DNA of 64,000 nt, from the NCBI GenBank assembly GCA_021030905.1, contig JAGFMI010000012.1, forward strand, positions 372,001 through 436,000, given 5' to 3'. The stretch comes from Pyrenula massariospora (taxonomy: Eukaryota > Ascomycota > Eurotiomycetes > Pyrenulales > Pyrenulaceae). The notes under the pieces were generated by a model that did not search any database, was not told the DNA's origin, and saw nothing but the letters and a program-made list of their open reading frames with translations. The position numbers and the translations under genes are program-made. How positions within the stretch are numbered: position 1 is the stretch's first letter; every line of letters starts with the position of its first letter. Positions 26,301 to 38,760 of this stretch are shown piece after piece.

Positions 26301-27805
26301 ATCATGATGCGATTAGATTTTGTGCGCCATTGTGAAAACGGACGTGAGAGGGCTTTGATTTGCTCGAGAAAATTACCAGGGACATACCATTTGAAATCAG
26401 CAAAGCAGAGGGCGTAACGGTGGGCGTTACCCCTGATCTGATCGACTGTACCTTTTCGGTAAGTCGACCGCGTATCAGACTTGAAATGAGGGCTCGAGAA
26501 GGTTAAGCGCGGTACTGAATGCTGTGTCGCGTTCATCATTTTTGGGACTAGCTGGACGCCACGATCGGTCTCTCCTGCTCCCTAGATTGAAAGAGATAGG
26601 GAAGCAGGCGCGTTTGTCGCGACTATTGAAAGCCCGCGCTTTCAAGCGCACGGAATCGAGATAACTATGGAGAAATGTGGAGTGGAAGAAGTCCACCTGG
26701 CACCAGCAAAACCAGCGACATGGTTCGGCAACGTGGATTTGGCGTGGTTGAAGTGACCTCCTGTGCGGAGGCAACGCATGTATCCTCAACACCAGAGTTA
26801 GCGCCGCTGGGTACTTTCAGCACGGCACACGGCCTGTACCTCTCGGGGTGCCTCAACAATATGGGCCGGGCCGGCTGCTATCTATTAGGAAGCCCAATGG
26901 GAAGTCTTCCAACCACCACCTGGACGCAACTCGGCAGAGATCCCGTTGGCTGATAGCAGAGAAGCCCTGCAGAGATTCGCACCACTTGAGTTATTCACAG
27001 CCTACTCTTCTCGCGACTGACAGGAATTTCGATATATGTGTTCGCATATGTGATTCTGACAGCAAGTCGGGACCGCCGCCTGGCCGTTGAGCGTTTGCTC
27101 TTCAATTTTGGGGGCGCCGAGGTACATCCTCGACCGGATATTGTCCCATTCTATTAATGGGGCTGAGATGACGGCGGGCGAGGGTAGAACAGAGGGCGCG
27201 AATGGTTCTGGTGAGGGGCGTGATGCATTCTGAATTACCCGAAGGAAACCGTTTCCTCCATCATCATGATCACTCTTGCTGATCCGCTGCAAAGATTGGC
27301 GGCGTTCTGACTGTGCCGTGGCGACCAACACCGACCTAAGCTTAGCCCCTCGTCGACGCTGCAATACTCCAGGGATCCCGGCAAATCGTTGCTCGCATTG
27401 TCTTACTAGCTCGCTGTTTTGGTTTCCGCCCCCAGTGAGTTCTCCCCATACGTTTTGTACGGCGCCCACGTTTTCTCTCCACCATCACACTGCAGAATCT
27501 TCCCGCTTTGGTTACGGTCCCGCCGGGCAGAAATACACCAGGCCCTCAGCCACTGCTAAATGAGGTGAGGATCCATACCTCTTCTCTGGTATCGTTACCG
27601 TGATTCTCAAATTACATGCCACTGGTGCGCAGGATCCTGGGAGCTCTCGTGCTGGTGGAGTGGAGACTCCACCGCTCCTGCTGGCTGCTCACTCTCGCGT
27701 CTTACTGACCTTCGCTTCTTCCTCCTGTCCTTCCCTCTTCGTCCATCCACGTCTGAACGCATGATTGAGATCTCGTCGTCGCCCTTTTCCACGAGATCAT
27801 CAATC
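23321..27805. other. 4.5 kb gene-poor stretch
   Basis: No convincing gene. The longest frame, 155 codons on the minus strand at 27002-27469, matches no family and lies in the 5' flank of the FAS1 gene. A small fold-back lies at 23877-23910, with a related half-site AGGTTGGTCGACAAAGTCGT at about 24170. A perfect 13-bp tandem (TGGCACCTCTTTC twice) lies near 26101-26127. Confidence 0.5.
23877..23910. repeat. Small fold-back related to those at 13.9 and 22.7 kb
   Basis: AAAATCGTG (23877-23885) pairs with CACGATTTC (23902-23910) around a 16-nt loop containing CCCCCAGC. ATCGTGG-type arms and the CCCCAGC stretch echo the two larger fold-backs. Confidence 0.45.
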
Positions 27806-29437
27806 ATGTTGTCGCTACTGTCACTATTGACTGGATGTGCATCCTTAGCAGCCGGCGCCGACTTCATATCAACCTTGAAGGGTACCTCGGACCTGAGCAA
27901 TTTGACCTATTACCTCGACCTATTCCCCAACTTCCTCAACACCCTTAATTCGACCGACAATATCACATTGCTTGCCCCCAGCAATGAAGCGTTCCAGACT
28001 ACCCTCGCCGATCAGAACTCGCAATTCGCCGATGCAAGAGTCGTCGGCTACGTCGACACAGTTCTTTCATACCACGTTGTAAACGGAACATGGGGTTCCT
28101 CGAGCATATCAAGCACGCCACAGTTTCTAGCGACATGGCTGACGGATAGAGACTGGACAATCATGTCGGGAGGGCAAGTAGTCGAAGCAGTTTCGCAAAA
28201 TGGTCACCCTCAATTTGTCTCTGGATTTGGAAAAGCAGCGACGATCAAGACCTCAGTAGGCCGTTCGAACCATTCGAGCACTGCCGCCAACTGACACGTG
28301 CACAGGACGTATACTTCGATGGAGGCATAATACATATCATTGATGAGATTCTGACAATGCCTTATAACACTTCAAGAACGATTGCTGGCTTAGACATGCC
28401 AGTCGCATCCATTGTCTTCGCCAACCAGTCGCTCCAAGTCGGCATCGACACTGCTTTCACCGACTTGACCGTTTTCATTCCCAATGACCAGGCCATGTTG
28501 GCCGTGTGGAACGACGTTCAGTACAAGTCTATTCCTGAGACTCTGAACATCCTTGGCTATCACATGGTCATTGGAACTCGACTATACAGCCCTGACTTTC
28601 GAAACATGTCTCTGGCTACGTATACGAATAATAACGAAGACATTCAAATCTCCTCCATCGATGGCCAATTTTTTGTCAATAGCGCGAAGATCATCAAAAC
28701 TGACATTCTCGTCAATGCTGGTGTTGCCCACATTCTCGACGCGTAAGTGGTTTCTGTGGTCCTCATGCCATCTTCCGCTAATAGAATCGTCTAGCGCCCT
28801 AAACCCAGCAAACACCACCGTTCCACCGAACCCTCAACAGACCGGTCCTGTCCTTGTATATAGCCCCGTCCCAACGCCCACCCTCTCCACTTCCTCCGTT
28901 GTTAACGCTTCTCCGACAAACGTCACTGCCGCCTCTCCCTCCGCCTCCGCAAACACGAGCAGCAATCTCTCGTCAGGCGCTTACGCTGGGATCGGTGTCG
29001 GTGCCGCTGCAGGTGCCCTCGCCGTTGTTGGCCTTGTCTCATTCTTCTGCATCCGCCGACGCCGGCAGCTTCGGGAAACTACATCCGATACAACCTCGCG
29101 CTCGAGCTCTGATGCCGAGAAAGCGCCCGGCTTCTTGCCTCGTTCGGCTGGTGCGGTACGGAGGAATAAGAAGCCAAAGAAGGGTATTCTCAAATCACCT
29201 CGTCCTGCACCCGTCGAGGTACCAACAGGTGAAGAGTTGGCGGCAGAGCTGGAGACGCATCCTCAGCCCAGAAGTCCGGAGCTGGACAGCAAGACAATTA
29301 TGAGCCAAATTCCGCAGGACATCTACGAGCACCGGGCGGAGCTGGATGCTGATGCGGAGGTCGATGCAGCGCCGAGTTATGAGCAGAGTAACGAGATGAA
29401 TCGGCGAAGTACAGGCGGCAGGAGAGGGACCCTGTGA
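27806..29437 (+). CDS. FAS1 (fasciclin) domain membrane protein
   Basis: Three exons: 27806..28255, 28306..28742, 28795..29437; 509 aa. Introns of 50 and 52 nt. I placed the start at 27806 because MLSLLSLLTGCASLAAG is a signal peptide; an in-frame ATG at 27761 would add 15 residues before it. Two FAS1 repeats follow (about 20-165 and 180-295), each with the H2-type YHVV or YHMV motif (LSYHVVNGT; LGYHMVIGT) and N-glycosylation sites. Next come a Thr/Ser/Pro-rich stalk, one TM segment (GVGAAAGALAVVGLVSFFCI) stopped by RRRR, and a cytosolic tail of about 130 residues rich in charged residues. Likely a cell-surface adhesion-type protein; the ligand is unknown. Confidence 0.88.
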
Positions 29438-31070
29438 CAATGACAGTAGCCCGGGAGTGGTCTTCTTTGATTAATACCTTTTGTTTGGTGTTCGTTCTTT
29501 GAGAGTTTCGGTCTTTATATTCTTGCTTGCATTCGGCAACGGCTCGCGAAAGCCCTCGCCTTCACCACTACCTCTACCACTACGTCTCCTTACCTCTCCT
29601 ATTGTCATCAACATCATCACTACCTCGAATACTCTAAATCGCCGCGCCAGAAGAACGTCTCGTTCGGTTCGGAAAAAGAATCATCGCGCCACGCTGTCGC
29701 ATTTTTTGCAAAGGATGGATTTTAACTAGTCATATGGGGTGTACATACTATCATTTCTTCTCTACGCTTCTACGGGTCTGTCGTTTGTTATTACTTTATT
29801 TACCATGCCGTTGAGGAAGATAGAGAGAGGAGTGGGTGATCTTATCCACCAATTTTTTTACTACGTTGAGCGATGGACTGATGGATGGAATATGTTGGAT
29901 ACCCTGCATTATCTATAGCGATTGACTACTAGACGACTACTATCATTTCCCTTGTGAGGGGGAGAGAAGGAAAGAAGAGATGGACAGCATAGGATAGCAT
30001 AGGGCTAATATCAGAAAGAAAAGCTTTCAATGTTCAATTTGTTCTTCCTCTTGATGTGAAGCTTGTTGAGGCAGGCAAGTACTTGGAATGGAACGTGCTG
30101 CCCGATACTGTAACAACCACCCATTTAACGACCCAACAACAATACTGAGCGTTCATTTGATACTAATCTATTACCGCGCTTTTACACGAAAGGCAGACCT
30201 CTACATCGAAGCTCTACCTGGTGATGACAATGAAAACGTATCTTGATACAGACCCGGTCGATCGGTATAGCGACTTTCTACACCACACCGACAACCACTC
30301 GACGCCAACCCGACCACCTTCGAATGCCTATGTACGTATACCTACAACCCCCCCCTTACCACCCCCCTCTCCCTCTGCCTCTACATAAAACACAAACATA
30401 CGCACACAATCCCAATGAAACAAAAGAAGGCACTCCCACCTCGCACTCTCACTCACCTCCCCGGCCTACCAATCGCCAAACCCCAAAGGAGAAAGAAAAA
30501 CAAACCCTACATGGCTCCTACCTCCCACCCGTCCATCCCCCGACGACCCTTCCTCCCCTCGCAATCTAATCTACGTATAGACATATGCCTCCCCCGAAAA
30601 CATCTACGAAATAATCCTATACACGTCAGCAACTCCCGTCGACCAGCTCCGCTCCCCTCCCATCCTGCAAGACTTCTGCTCTTCTCTGGCGCGCGGCAAG
30701 CGGGCAGGACAGCGCTGCTACCGCCCAGCATCCCCGGAGAAAATCATTGCGCCGTGACATGTGTGTGAAATGTGTCTCTACGAAGGAGGAGGATTTTTTG
30801 TTTTTTTCATTTACGTTTCCAAGGCTTGGCTTCTGTATCACGGGTGGTGGGACGGGGGATCTGTGATTTAACGTGTAGATTCAGGGTCGGAAGATCAAGA
30901 ACATGTGATACAAGAGCGACTGTGTCTGTATGCCGCAGAGGGGTTTTCAACATTCAGGCAGTCATGGGAAATTTTGACACGACGCTGTTGGGGAGATGTA
31001 GGAAATTTTTCTGGCTTGTGTCATTCAAATCATATTCAAAGTGTCTCATCTCATCTCATCTCACGTTACG
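29438..31070. other. Intergenic, convergent 3' regions
   Basis: 1.6 kb between two convergent genes. It is low-complexity in places: pyrimidine-rich C tracts at 30330-30560 and a TCATC-type run near 31045-31065. Short frames within it look like composition artefacts. Confidence 0.5.
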
Positions 31071-32834
31071 TCAAATATCCATCCCCTCCCACAGCGGCGG
31101 CAGCGTGTAATCCCCCTCGTCCCACCCATCGTCCAGCATCGCGAGCGCCGCAAACCCGGGGACCTCCTGCCCCACCGGCACCGCTTTCTCCTTGTCCTTG
31201 TCCTTGTCCTTCTCCTTCTCCCTCTCGCCCTCTCCATCCGCCTTCCCCCGCCCCTTAGCCGTAGAACCCGTCGTCAACTCTTTTTTCTTCTTCTTATCCG
31301 GACCCGTATTGTCCTTATCCTCCCCCTTGATCTTCTCCCTCATCCCCGCCCTCGGCGCGCTCGGGGCCAGCCGATACCCCTCAGGGAACCGCGTGCGGAT
31401 GCGGTCGCGCAGGTCCTGCGGGCGGCGGTGGCCGAGGTCGAGGCTGTCGTCCTGCTGGATGGCTTTCCATGCCATACCGTATTTCTCGAGGCCGGTGAGG
31501 AGGTGCGCGTCTTCGGTGGGGGTCCATGGGCGGCGGGGTCGGCGGGTTGTGGGGTTGGGGGTTGATGGGGAGGAGGAGGGTGGTGGATGGAAAGATTTCT
31601 GGAGCAGGGAGAGTTCGGCGGTGTATTTGGCGGTGGTGTGGGGGGTGGCTTTGCGGGAGTTGCGGGGAGAAGAGGCGAGGTTTGGTTTGGAGGGGCTGTT
31701 GTTTTTATCATTGGGACTAGGTTTGGAATTGGGATTTGGGACTGCTGGATTTAATAGCGCGGAGATGTCATCCGTCGAGTGTCTAGTTCGTGGTGGCTTG
31801 TGGACTGGGGCTTTACTACTTTTCTCCGGAGCATGCTCCGATTTGTAGGAGTCTGGACAGACCAAGCGGAAGCGATCCTTGAGGTCGACCGCGGAGCGGT
31901 TATTGAAGGAGAGGTCTGGATCATTCTTGATCGATGCCCATTTACCCACGCCATGTTTGACGACGCCTTTGAGGAGCTGAGAAGTCTCCTCTTCAGTCCA
32001 TCGCCTGAAAATTTTGCGGGGCTTCACAGATTGTGAGGACGCACTTGCAGGATTGTCTGACTGGTTCCGGTGTTCCTCTGAGCGGTCAGGGGAGGAAATT
32101 TCCTTGCTCTCAGCTGTGTCTTGCACAACTTCTTTCCCTACGCCGTTGACATCTTTTTCGGGCACCTCCACTTTGTCCGGCGCAGTCGCCTCTCGGACCT
32201 TTGACAGAGCGGTTTCAGCTTCGATCGGGGGTAGCAGATTTGCATCAGGAGGCGGGTCCTGAAGTCCACTCAATATGACATAGTAAGGACTAATGTTGGA
32301 CCTCTGCTTTGAACCTTTCGTTGGTAGCTTCGGCAGCTGAAAGTAGTCAGACACAGCAACTGCTTTGTCCGTATTTACTTTCGTCTTCTTCTTTGGTGGT
32401 TCTTGTTCAACAGCAAAGATGGGAGGCAATTTGTTCTCAATCGCTGCGAGATTCACATAAGCCGGCGGTAGCTGGCTCTTGAACAGTGCTGAATTTTGAC
32501 TCTCCTGCGAGGGCGGCTGAATTAGCGCCTGGATCGATGTCGGCTTCTCACTTTTTCCATCTTTAGACTTCTTTGAGCCATTTTCTCGGCGGGAAAGCTT
32601 GGCCTTGCTCGCTCGTTCATCTTTGTCAGCTGCTGCGCTAGGTTCGAGGGGAGGTGGGACATTGAGTATGCGAGAAGGGTCTGGGTCACGGAGAGGCGCG
32701 ATACGGAGAGTTGGGTGGGCGGTGGGGAGGGGGTTTGTTTGCGCTTGTGGATCATCGAGGAGGATAGGGAGTGGAGGGACTGAGGGGTAGGCATTCATGT
32801 CATTTTGTAAAGAACGCGGCGGGTTGGGTATCAC
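31071..32834 (-). CDS. Two-Myb telobox DNA-binding protein (Teb1/Tay1 type)
   Basis: 587 aa, single exon; a Met 12 residues in is an alternative start. Two Myb/SANT domains lie at about 274-332 (RRWTEEETSQLL...WASIKNDPDLSF...AVDLKDRFRLVCP) and 432-488 (RRPWTPTEDAHLL...AWKAIQQD...PQDLRDRIRTRFP). Both end in a telobox-like D-L-(K/R)-D-R-(F/I)-R motif, the mark of TTAGGG-repeat binders. Two such domains in one chain fit S. pombe Teb1 and Yarrowia Tay1, which bind telomeric repeats and related promoter sites. The N-terminus is disordered and the C-terminus highly charged (an EKEKDKDKDK run). It probably acts in the nucleus at telomeres, in transcription, or both. The coding strand switches from C- to G-rich near 31385. 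Confidence 0.85.
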   Translation of the reverse strand: MIPNPPRSLQNDMNAYPSVPPLPILLDDPQAQTNPLPTAHPTLRIAPLRDPDPSRILNVPPPLEPSAAADKDERASKAKLSRRENGSKKSKDGKSEKPTSIQALIQPPSQESQNSALFKSQLPPAYVNLAAIENKLPPIFAVEQEPPKKKTKVNTDKAVAVSDYFQLPKLPTKGSKQRSNISPYYVILSGLQDPPPDANLLPPIEAETALSKVREATAPDKVEVPEKDVNGVGKEVVQDTAESKEISSPDRSEEHRNQSDNPASASSQSVKPRKIFRRWTEEETSQLLKGVVKHGVGKWASIKNDPDLSFNNRSAVDLKDRFRLVCPDSYKSEHAPEKSSKAPVHKPPRTRHSTDDISALLNPAVPNPNSKPSPNDKNNSPSKPNLASSPRNSRKATPHTTAKYTAELSLLQKSFHPPPSSSPSTPNPTTRRPRRPWTPTEDAHLLTGLEKYGMAWKAIQQDDSLDLGHRRPQDLRDRIRTRFPEGYRLAPSAPRAGMREKIKGEDKDNTGPDKKKKKELTTGSTAKGRGKADGEGEREKEKDKDKDKEKAVPVGQEVPGFAALAMLDDGWDEGDYTLPPLWEGMDI

Positions 32835-33772
32835 TCAAGCCGAACCAAATTCGCAGCTTAGCTTGAAGCTTCAAGAACGGGGACAACTGTATGAGAGTTT
32901 GCGGACGAGGGGGAGGTGGATGTGTAGGCTTGGAAGCCTAAGTCCATAGTGAGGCTTGGCATCGAAGTCCTCCAATTCGAGTGCAATTCCCTTTGGAACT
33001 CAACAAAAAAGATACGAGGCGACGTTCGTAGTGTCTAGGTAGGTTTCATACATTAGTAACTCATGATAGAACGTCTATCTCTATGGTGAGCTTTCGTAGC
33101 ACGCTCAAAATTCGATAGATTGCGCCAAGGCGATTCTGTCGACACCGTTCGCAAAGCATCATCTTCCGCAAGGGCTTCAAAGAAAGATCACAGAAAATGC
33201 TCATAGGGATCACTGACTACTTCTTATGTCTTGGCACATGAGAAGATTTTGCTCAATGGAGGTCTCACATTCCATTTCCCTATTTGAGTCATCACCTTGC
33301 CTTTCCAGGTGCTGCAAGGGAAACAGTCATCCACCAGCTACACAGGGATGAGACTTGTTGGTAGAAAAGGACACATTCTCCATATTCTAAGACAGGAACA
33401 TCCCTTCTCACTCTAAGTAGTGAGATGCCATTGTCGTCTGACAACGGCCAAGAAAAACAGGGAATCTCCCTGGCATTTCTCGGATGGGGGAGTTGGCCCC
33501 CCATGTTCTCTGCGCCACGATGGATCCGATCCACGAGATCAGGTGGAGCAGGTTAGACAGATCTACCTTGTAATCATGGTACACTTGAACGAAAGATCTC
33601 GAAATCCAAGAACAGGACAGAAGATGTAGGATTATTGATCAGTATCCCGCCTGGCCCCGATCGAACAAGACCTTGAAACACCATGCACACACCCATGATT
33701 TAAACGGTAATCAAATATTACACAAACGTCCTCGCCAGGCCCCCCAGACCTACGGGGGCCCTGATAATAGCA
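32835..33772. other. Intergenic
   Basis: About 0.9 kb upstream of the Myb gene and downstream of the DUF2235 gene. No supported gene. Confidence 0.5.
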
Positions 33773-35419
33773 TTAGGCGGGCGCAGACCCATTTCCAATT
33801 TCCTTCTTCGCATCCGCCCTCACTTCCTCCATCCCATCGTTCCGCGGCATGTAATGCCCCTTCGTCTTGACAATCCGCGCCTTAACGCTGTCATGGATAT
33901 CGGCGTCTTTTGGTATATCTCTTGACGCCCCCAAGTTTGGCGGAAATGCCAGGGATTTCCACGTGCCCTTGATAAGCTCGAGGCGGCGGAGAGGGAGGAT
34001 TTCTGCGATCTTCTGTTAGCTCACAGAGGGAGTAATTCAATATGATGTTCTTACCGAGCAGCCACCAGAACCCTAGCGCGAAAATATTCGAGCCCTTGCC
34101 AAGTTGCAAATTGTCGTGTTGTTCAGCGATCGTCGCCTTGTCGCGCTTCTCCTTGAAGTTTTGAGTGAACTCGTCGAGTAAGGAGCGGTTGAATTCGAGC
34201 TTGGCAGCCTCCTCGATGTTGGAATGATTCAATTCTTCGAGCTGCTCGAGCATCCAGTTAAGTGTGATATCGGAGAGTTGCACGGATTTGTCGTGCCAGC
34301 TGCCGGTGTCGTGTTTAGATTTGTGACCACCACCTATATTTCGGAAAGTTTCGTCAGGGAAGGGTTGACGATGAGAAAATGCTATCACGGCATACCTATA
34401 TCTGAATGATCTCCGGCGAAGAAGACCTCGCGGATATGAGTGATGGTTTCCTGGCTTGCTGAGCCATTCGTCGTGTGGTATGGGTTTTCAGGGTTGTCGT
34501 CTTGCTGGTCCGTAGTCCCTTTATTCTGGGGGCACAGCAATGCAGGCTTGAATTTGACACGCCTCTCATCGATCGAGCAGGCATGGCGGATGTAATGCGC
34601 GGTGGGGGCGCGGCTATCGTATTGAAATTGTTCGTCTACGTCGGACTCTGGCGAACCGGTCAAGAACGTGTAAAGAATGGATTGAATAAGCGGCACTTAC
34701 TAGGGCCGTGGTGTACCAACTTCACCCGCTGTTTGAATGGTATCGGAAACATTTCAACGCTGTTGACTGTGTCGAAAACACCGAGGAAATGTGGCACTGC
34801 ACCTTCACGGCAGAAGGTGGCTTTGAACATATCCATCTCACTACGGATTTGATCGTCGCTCTTTCCTTTGAATGGTCCTGATCGGTTCACACAGTCCTTG
34901 TACATTTTGTACGCAAAGGCGACCATCTCTTCGTTGCCTTTAGACAGAAGGCCAACCGCGCATATCATGCGGGCGACAAAGCGGGCTGTGAAGGCTCCTC
35001 TTGAGAACCCGAAAAGGTAAATGTAGTCCCCTTGTCCATAGTAGCGCATGGCGAATTGGTATGCGCCCATGACGTGGGCGTCAAAATCTGTGGCAAATCC
35101 CTCATCGAGAGTCTGTGCAATGTTCCGCACAGCTGGTCCGAGTAGAGGTAGATTAAGGGAAGTCCAGCTAGCATTGTAGGTCCCGATTCCGGCTAAGTAG
35201 TGGGTTAGCAAGCACGAATCAATTCTATGGCCCCTCGACTCTAGGCTGCATACGTTGATAGTAGTGATACTGATCTTTGGTGGTTCTGTCGAGCTTCTGG
35301 AATATTTTTACGATATTCGTGTTGCTAGAATTTGAGTCCGCATGAAACTCGTTTCCAGTACCGTCAAAGCAAAGTACTAGCTTCTTGCGCGGGCCGTCGT
35401 CGTCGGTTTGGGGTGCCAT
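33773..35419 (-). CDS. DUF2235 alpha/beta hydrolase (Tle1-like)
   Basis: Five exons: complement(33773..34002, 34055..34333, 34396..34647, 34701..35192, 35254..35419); 472 aa. All four introns are 52-62 nt. Splicing restores the family signatures [12 protein letters not shown] (about 14-25), [19 protein letters not shown] (across intron 1), the nucleophile elbow [19 protein letters not shown], and GDHSDIGGGH (across intron 3). The last exon gives [16 protein letters not shown] and ends [18 protein letters not shown]2235 shares the catalytic domain of bacterial type VI phospholipase effector Tle1, and many ascomycetes carry intracellular copies of unknown role. No signal peptide or membrane anchor is seen. 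Confidence 0.9.
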
Positions 35420-36864
35420 AGCTGGAGCAAGAGAAAGCCAGAGGAAAGAATATTAGGAGAACGGTAGGAATACAGCACGATGAGAAACATTAACAGGAGT
35501 AAAGATTCGCAGAAACTGAAGAGCGCAGAAGGAGCTCTAGTCATCTTGAAGGTGCTGCCCTGGGCACGAGGCTGGCCTGCGCCTTCTGAATCCTCTCCCT
35601 CAGCAGCGCCCCCATCCACTGACATTTCCATGTGTAACACGAAAAGGAATCGCAGATTGGGTGAAAATAGGAAAGAGCCTGGACCCCATGGTCGCGGAAT
35701 CTGCTAAGCCGTGTTGTAAGAAAAGGCTACCATTCAGCTTGGCTGACCAGGGGCCAGCCATTGTCAGCTACGCCTTTTGCCGTGGTCAGATGGCGTTCGC
35801 GAAGTAAGCTAAGACTCAGGAAATCATCCGCTTCCGTCGATGATTTGCCACAAATACGTATTTGAAAGGGTACCTCGCTTGACATTGATAATTGGTGGCG
35901 GATTATAATTGCTGGATGGCAGCTTAAGTATCGCAGTCGGAACTCCTTCCTCAATACACGAGCTCTGGAGATGCCGGGTGACCGAAGGACGCAAGATTTA
36001 GGGCAAGAGAAGCGCGGGGTAGTGCGTCCACCCCTTTTGCCCCTTATTTTCCTGGCGCTGTACGAGGTTGACCTGCATCAATCCATCTTGTCTCCGATGC
36101 ATGCACTGCAGGTAGCCTTTTCGCAGCAAATCCAGGATTTTACAATAAGCCATGCCAACCATATCAAGAGATTTTTTGCTTGACGGGAGAGAATTTCAAG
36201 CACAAATCGTGCCTCTACAACCGCCACTGAACAATGTGGAATAGCGCTGACGGCCTTAGGCCACCTGCAGGTTTGAAATTTACAATGTCCAGGTTCCAAG
36301 CATTGTTCAATCGACATCACTGGTGGACACATATCTTGCTCAGACAGTCCCTGAACTGTACATTCATGCCTCCCACATCCCGTCTGTCAATGTGCAAGTT
36401 CCTGCATCCAGCCGCCTTCGCTCTCGTCACAACGAGCATGGCAAGTTTTCTCTGTGTTTAAGCCAGCAGCTCTTGGAGGGGACTTCTCAATATCGAGAGA
36501 ACCAAGAATGAATCTCACAGAGCAGCAAATATGTTAGTATCAGGTGAAACGGCCATTTCTGTATATATGTTGGTCGAGAAGGGAAGTATAAACTGGTCGA
36601 CATCCTATCGTTAAAGATACTTCAAGCTGAGAGGTCCAGGGATGCTGCTGTGCCATGATGCCAGGCCCTCTGGAGATCGACAAATCCAGACCACTTGTCG
36701 CAAGGTGACACTGATGATAAGCCTTTTCATCGTTGCGGGGTCTATATTACCACCTTTGGCTCTCTAGGTCCGACTCTTCTTTCTTAGCATATACAGAAAT
36801 AGATGAAGTTCTCTTTCTTGGTTTTATTTCTCAGAATTGAATAAGTTTTTGGAGAAACTTGGCG
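35420..36864. other. Intergenic, divergent promoters
   Basis: 1.4 kb between the DUF2235 gene and the permease. No supported gene. Confidence 0.5.
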
Positions 36865-38760
36865 ATGGATGCTGAAAAAGATTATACCGTTTTCTTTGAA
36901 GAGGCCTCTATAACCTCGTCGGAAAAGTCAAGTATCGAATCCACGTGGAGACATAGCATCACATACGCTGCCAGCGAAATAAGAATTAAAGTATAATTCA
37001 TACCCCCTAGGTTCGATGAACACTTAATGACGCGGAGCCAGAGTGTCTTCAGCAATCTCAAGATCATTGGCTTTGCTTTAAATTTTATGTCTTGTTGGGA
37101 AAGTATATGCATGTGAGTCTTCAATAATATGCCTCGAACTGAGAATGCTAGGGAACCTGATTGGTCCAGGAACATGTACTTCGCCCTTCACAATGGTGGA
37201 CCTCGGACGCTAGCTTGGGGCATGCTAATTGTGTTTGTCGGTGTCCTGGCGCAATCAGCAGCTTTCGCAGAAATGGCCTCTTCCCAGCCTCTTGTTGGGG
37301 GTCAGTATCAATGGACGTTCCACTACGCGGATGCTCGATGCAGAAGATTCATCACGTGGATGCAAGGTCCTTATCCAGTCATTTCTCACTCGAGGTTGCT
37401 GAAGCTAATGTGAATAGGTTGGATAACGTGGTTTGGGTGTGTTTGAATACTTTCCCTTACCTTCGTCCTCGTAGTGATCTCAGACAGATCGTTGTGTGAC
37501 TTTGCTGGCTTCCACGCTAATTGTGTGACTTATTAGCTGGCTAGCTCTTTTCGGGAGCATCACAAATCTCACAGCTGCTCTGGGGCAAGCACTACTTGCT
37601 GCACTCTTGGAGGACAAGTATGTGCCGGAGCCGTGGCATGTGACATTGATCGTATATGCATTGCTCTTGTGTCATGGCATGGTTAATCATCTTGCAATTG
37701 GCATCATCTCATGGATCGGTATCATCTCAGGTATACTTCATGTCTGCGGATTTGTTGTCTTCCTTACAATTCTCCTCGTTCTCGGAAAACGGAATAACTT
37801 AGAAACCATTTTTCTACAAGGCAACATGTCCTCTGGATGGCGTAATAACTTTGCAAGCTGGAACGTTGGTATGGCAACTTGTGCTTATGGCTTTGTTGGT
37901 ATGTCTTACTTCATCCAAAACCGCATCTGCATGCTCACTATGTCCAGGCTTTGACGGAGCCGTCCAAATGTGCGCAGATGTTCGCAGATCGAAGCAGGCT
38001 GTCCCCCGAGCGATGGTATTGTCCGTCGCTTTGAACGGCGTTCTTGCATATGCGATGGTTATTGCCCTGCTTTTCGCTCTGCCCAACCTCCATCAGAGCC
38101 TCGACACGAGGTTCCCAATCATCCCAATACTCTTGCAGGTCACCAAGTCCAAAGTATGGAGCGCACTAATGGTGACAATTTTGCTTCTTGTGACGTTTTC
38201 GGTAAATCTGTCGTGCCTTGCATCGGTCTCTCGCCTGACCTGGGCATGGGCGAAAGATGGCGGGCTGCCGCCATGGCTGTGCCACGTGAGACACCTCCAC
38301 CGCTGATGAGTTCTAGAACACTGAGTTTGCCGCCTAGATTCATCCAAGACGTCGCGTTCCCGTGCGCGCGATCTGGTTTTCGGTACTTCTGGTCGGCGTA
38401 CTCGCCCTCCTGAATTTTGTCTCCTCAATTGCATTCAATGCCATCATGGCGTTGTGCTCACTTGGATTATACTTCTCCTACTTGATCGTAATTGCGTGCC
38501 GAACGAGGGCACATTTCAGGGATCCAGCTGCCAGGCTCGGGCGCTGGGGTTTGGCGCGCAATGTCTTTGCGTTGATCTTCACTGGATGGATTTGCATTTT
38601 CCTACCTTTCCCACACATGCTGCCGGTCACGGCGTCCAGCATGAATTACTCCGGTCCCATCTTTGTGTTTGTGCTTGTTTTTGCAGTGGGTCTTTGGTTT
38701 ACAAGAGCCAGGAAATATTGGAGTGGCCCAAGCATCGAAAATTGTATGAATAGCGTATGA
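36865..38760 (+). CDS. APC-superfamily amino acid/choline-type permease
   Basis: Seven exons: 36865..36944 (tentative), 37011..37112, 37170..37366, 37418..37436, 37537..37898, 37948..38285, 38338..38760; 506 aa. Joined exons give a full fungal GABA/choline permease pattern: NGGPRTLAWG, AEMASSQPLVGGQYQWTFHY, RRFITWMQGWITWFGWLALFG, SWNVGMATCAYGFVGFDGA, PRAMVLSVALNG, FPIIPILLQ, SRLTWAWAKDGGLPPW and RRRVPVRAIWFSVLL, with about 12 membrane segments. It imports an amino acid, polyamine or choline across the plasma membrane; the substrate is not readable. Exon 4 is only 19 nt. The exon 1 donor (GTGGAG) is weak, so the first 27 residues are uncertain. Every exon keeps frame, so the gene looks intact. 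Confidence 0.85.

Noticed and set aside
27002-27469. 155-codon minus frame
   Set aside because: No motif or homologous pattern recognised and it lies in the 5' flank of the FAS1 gene.
30243-30768. Overlapping Pro-rich plus frames
   Set aside because: Pyrimidine-rich low-complexity DNA keeps the frames open; no real protein features.
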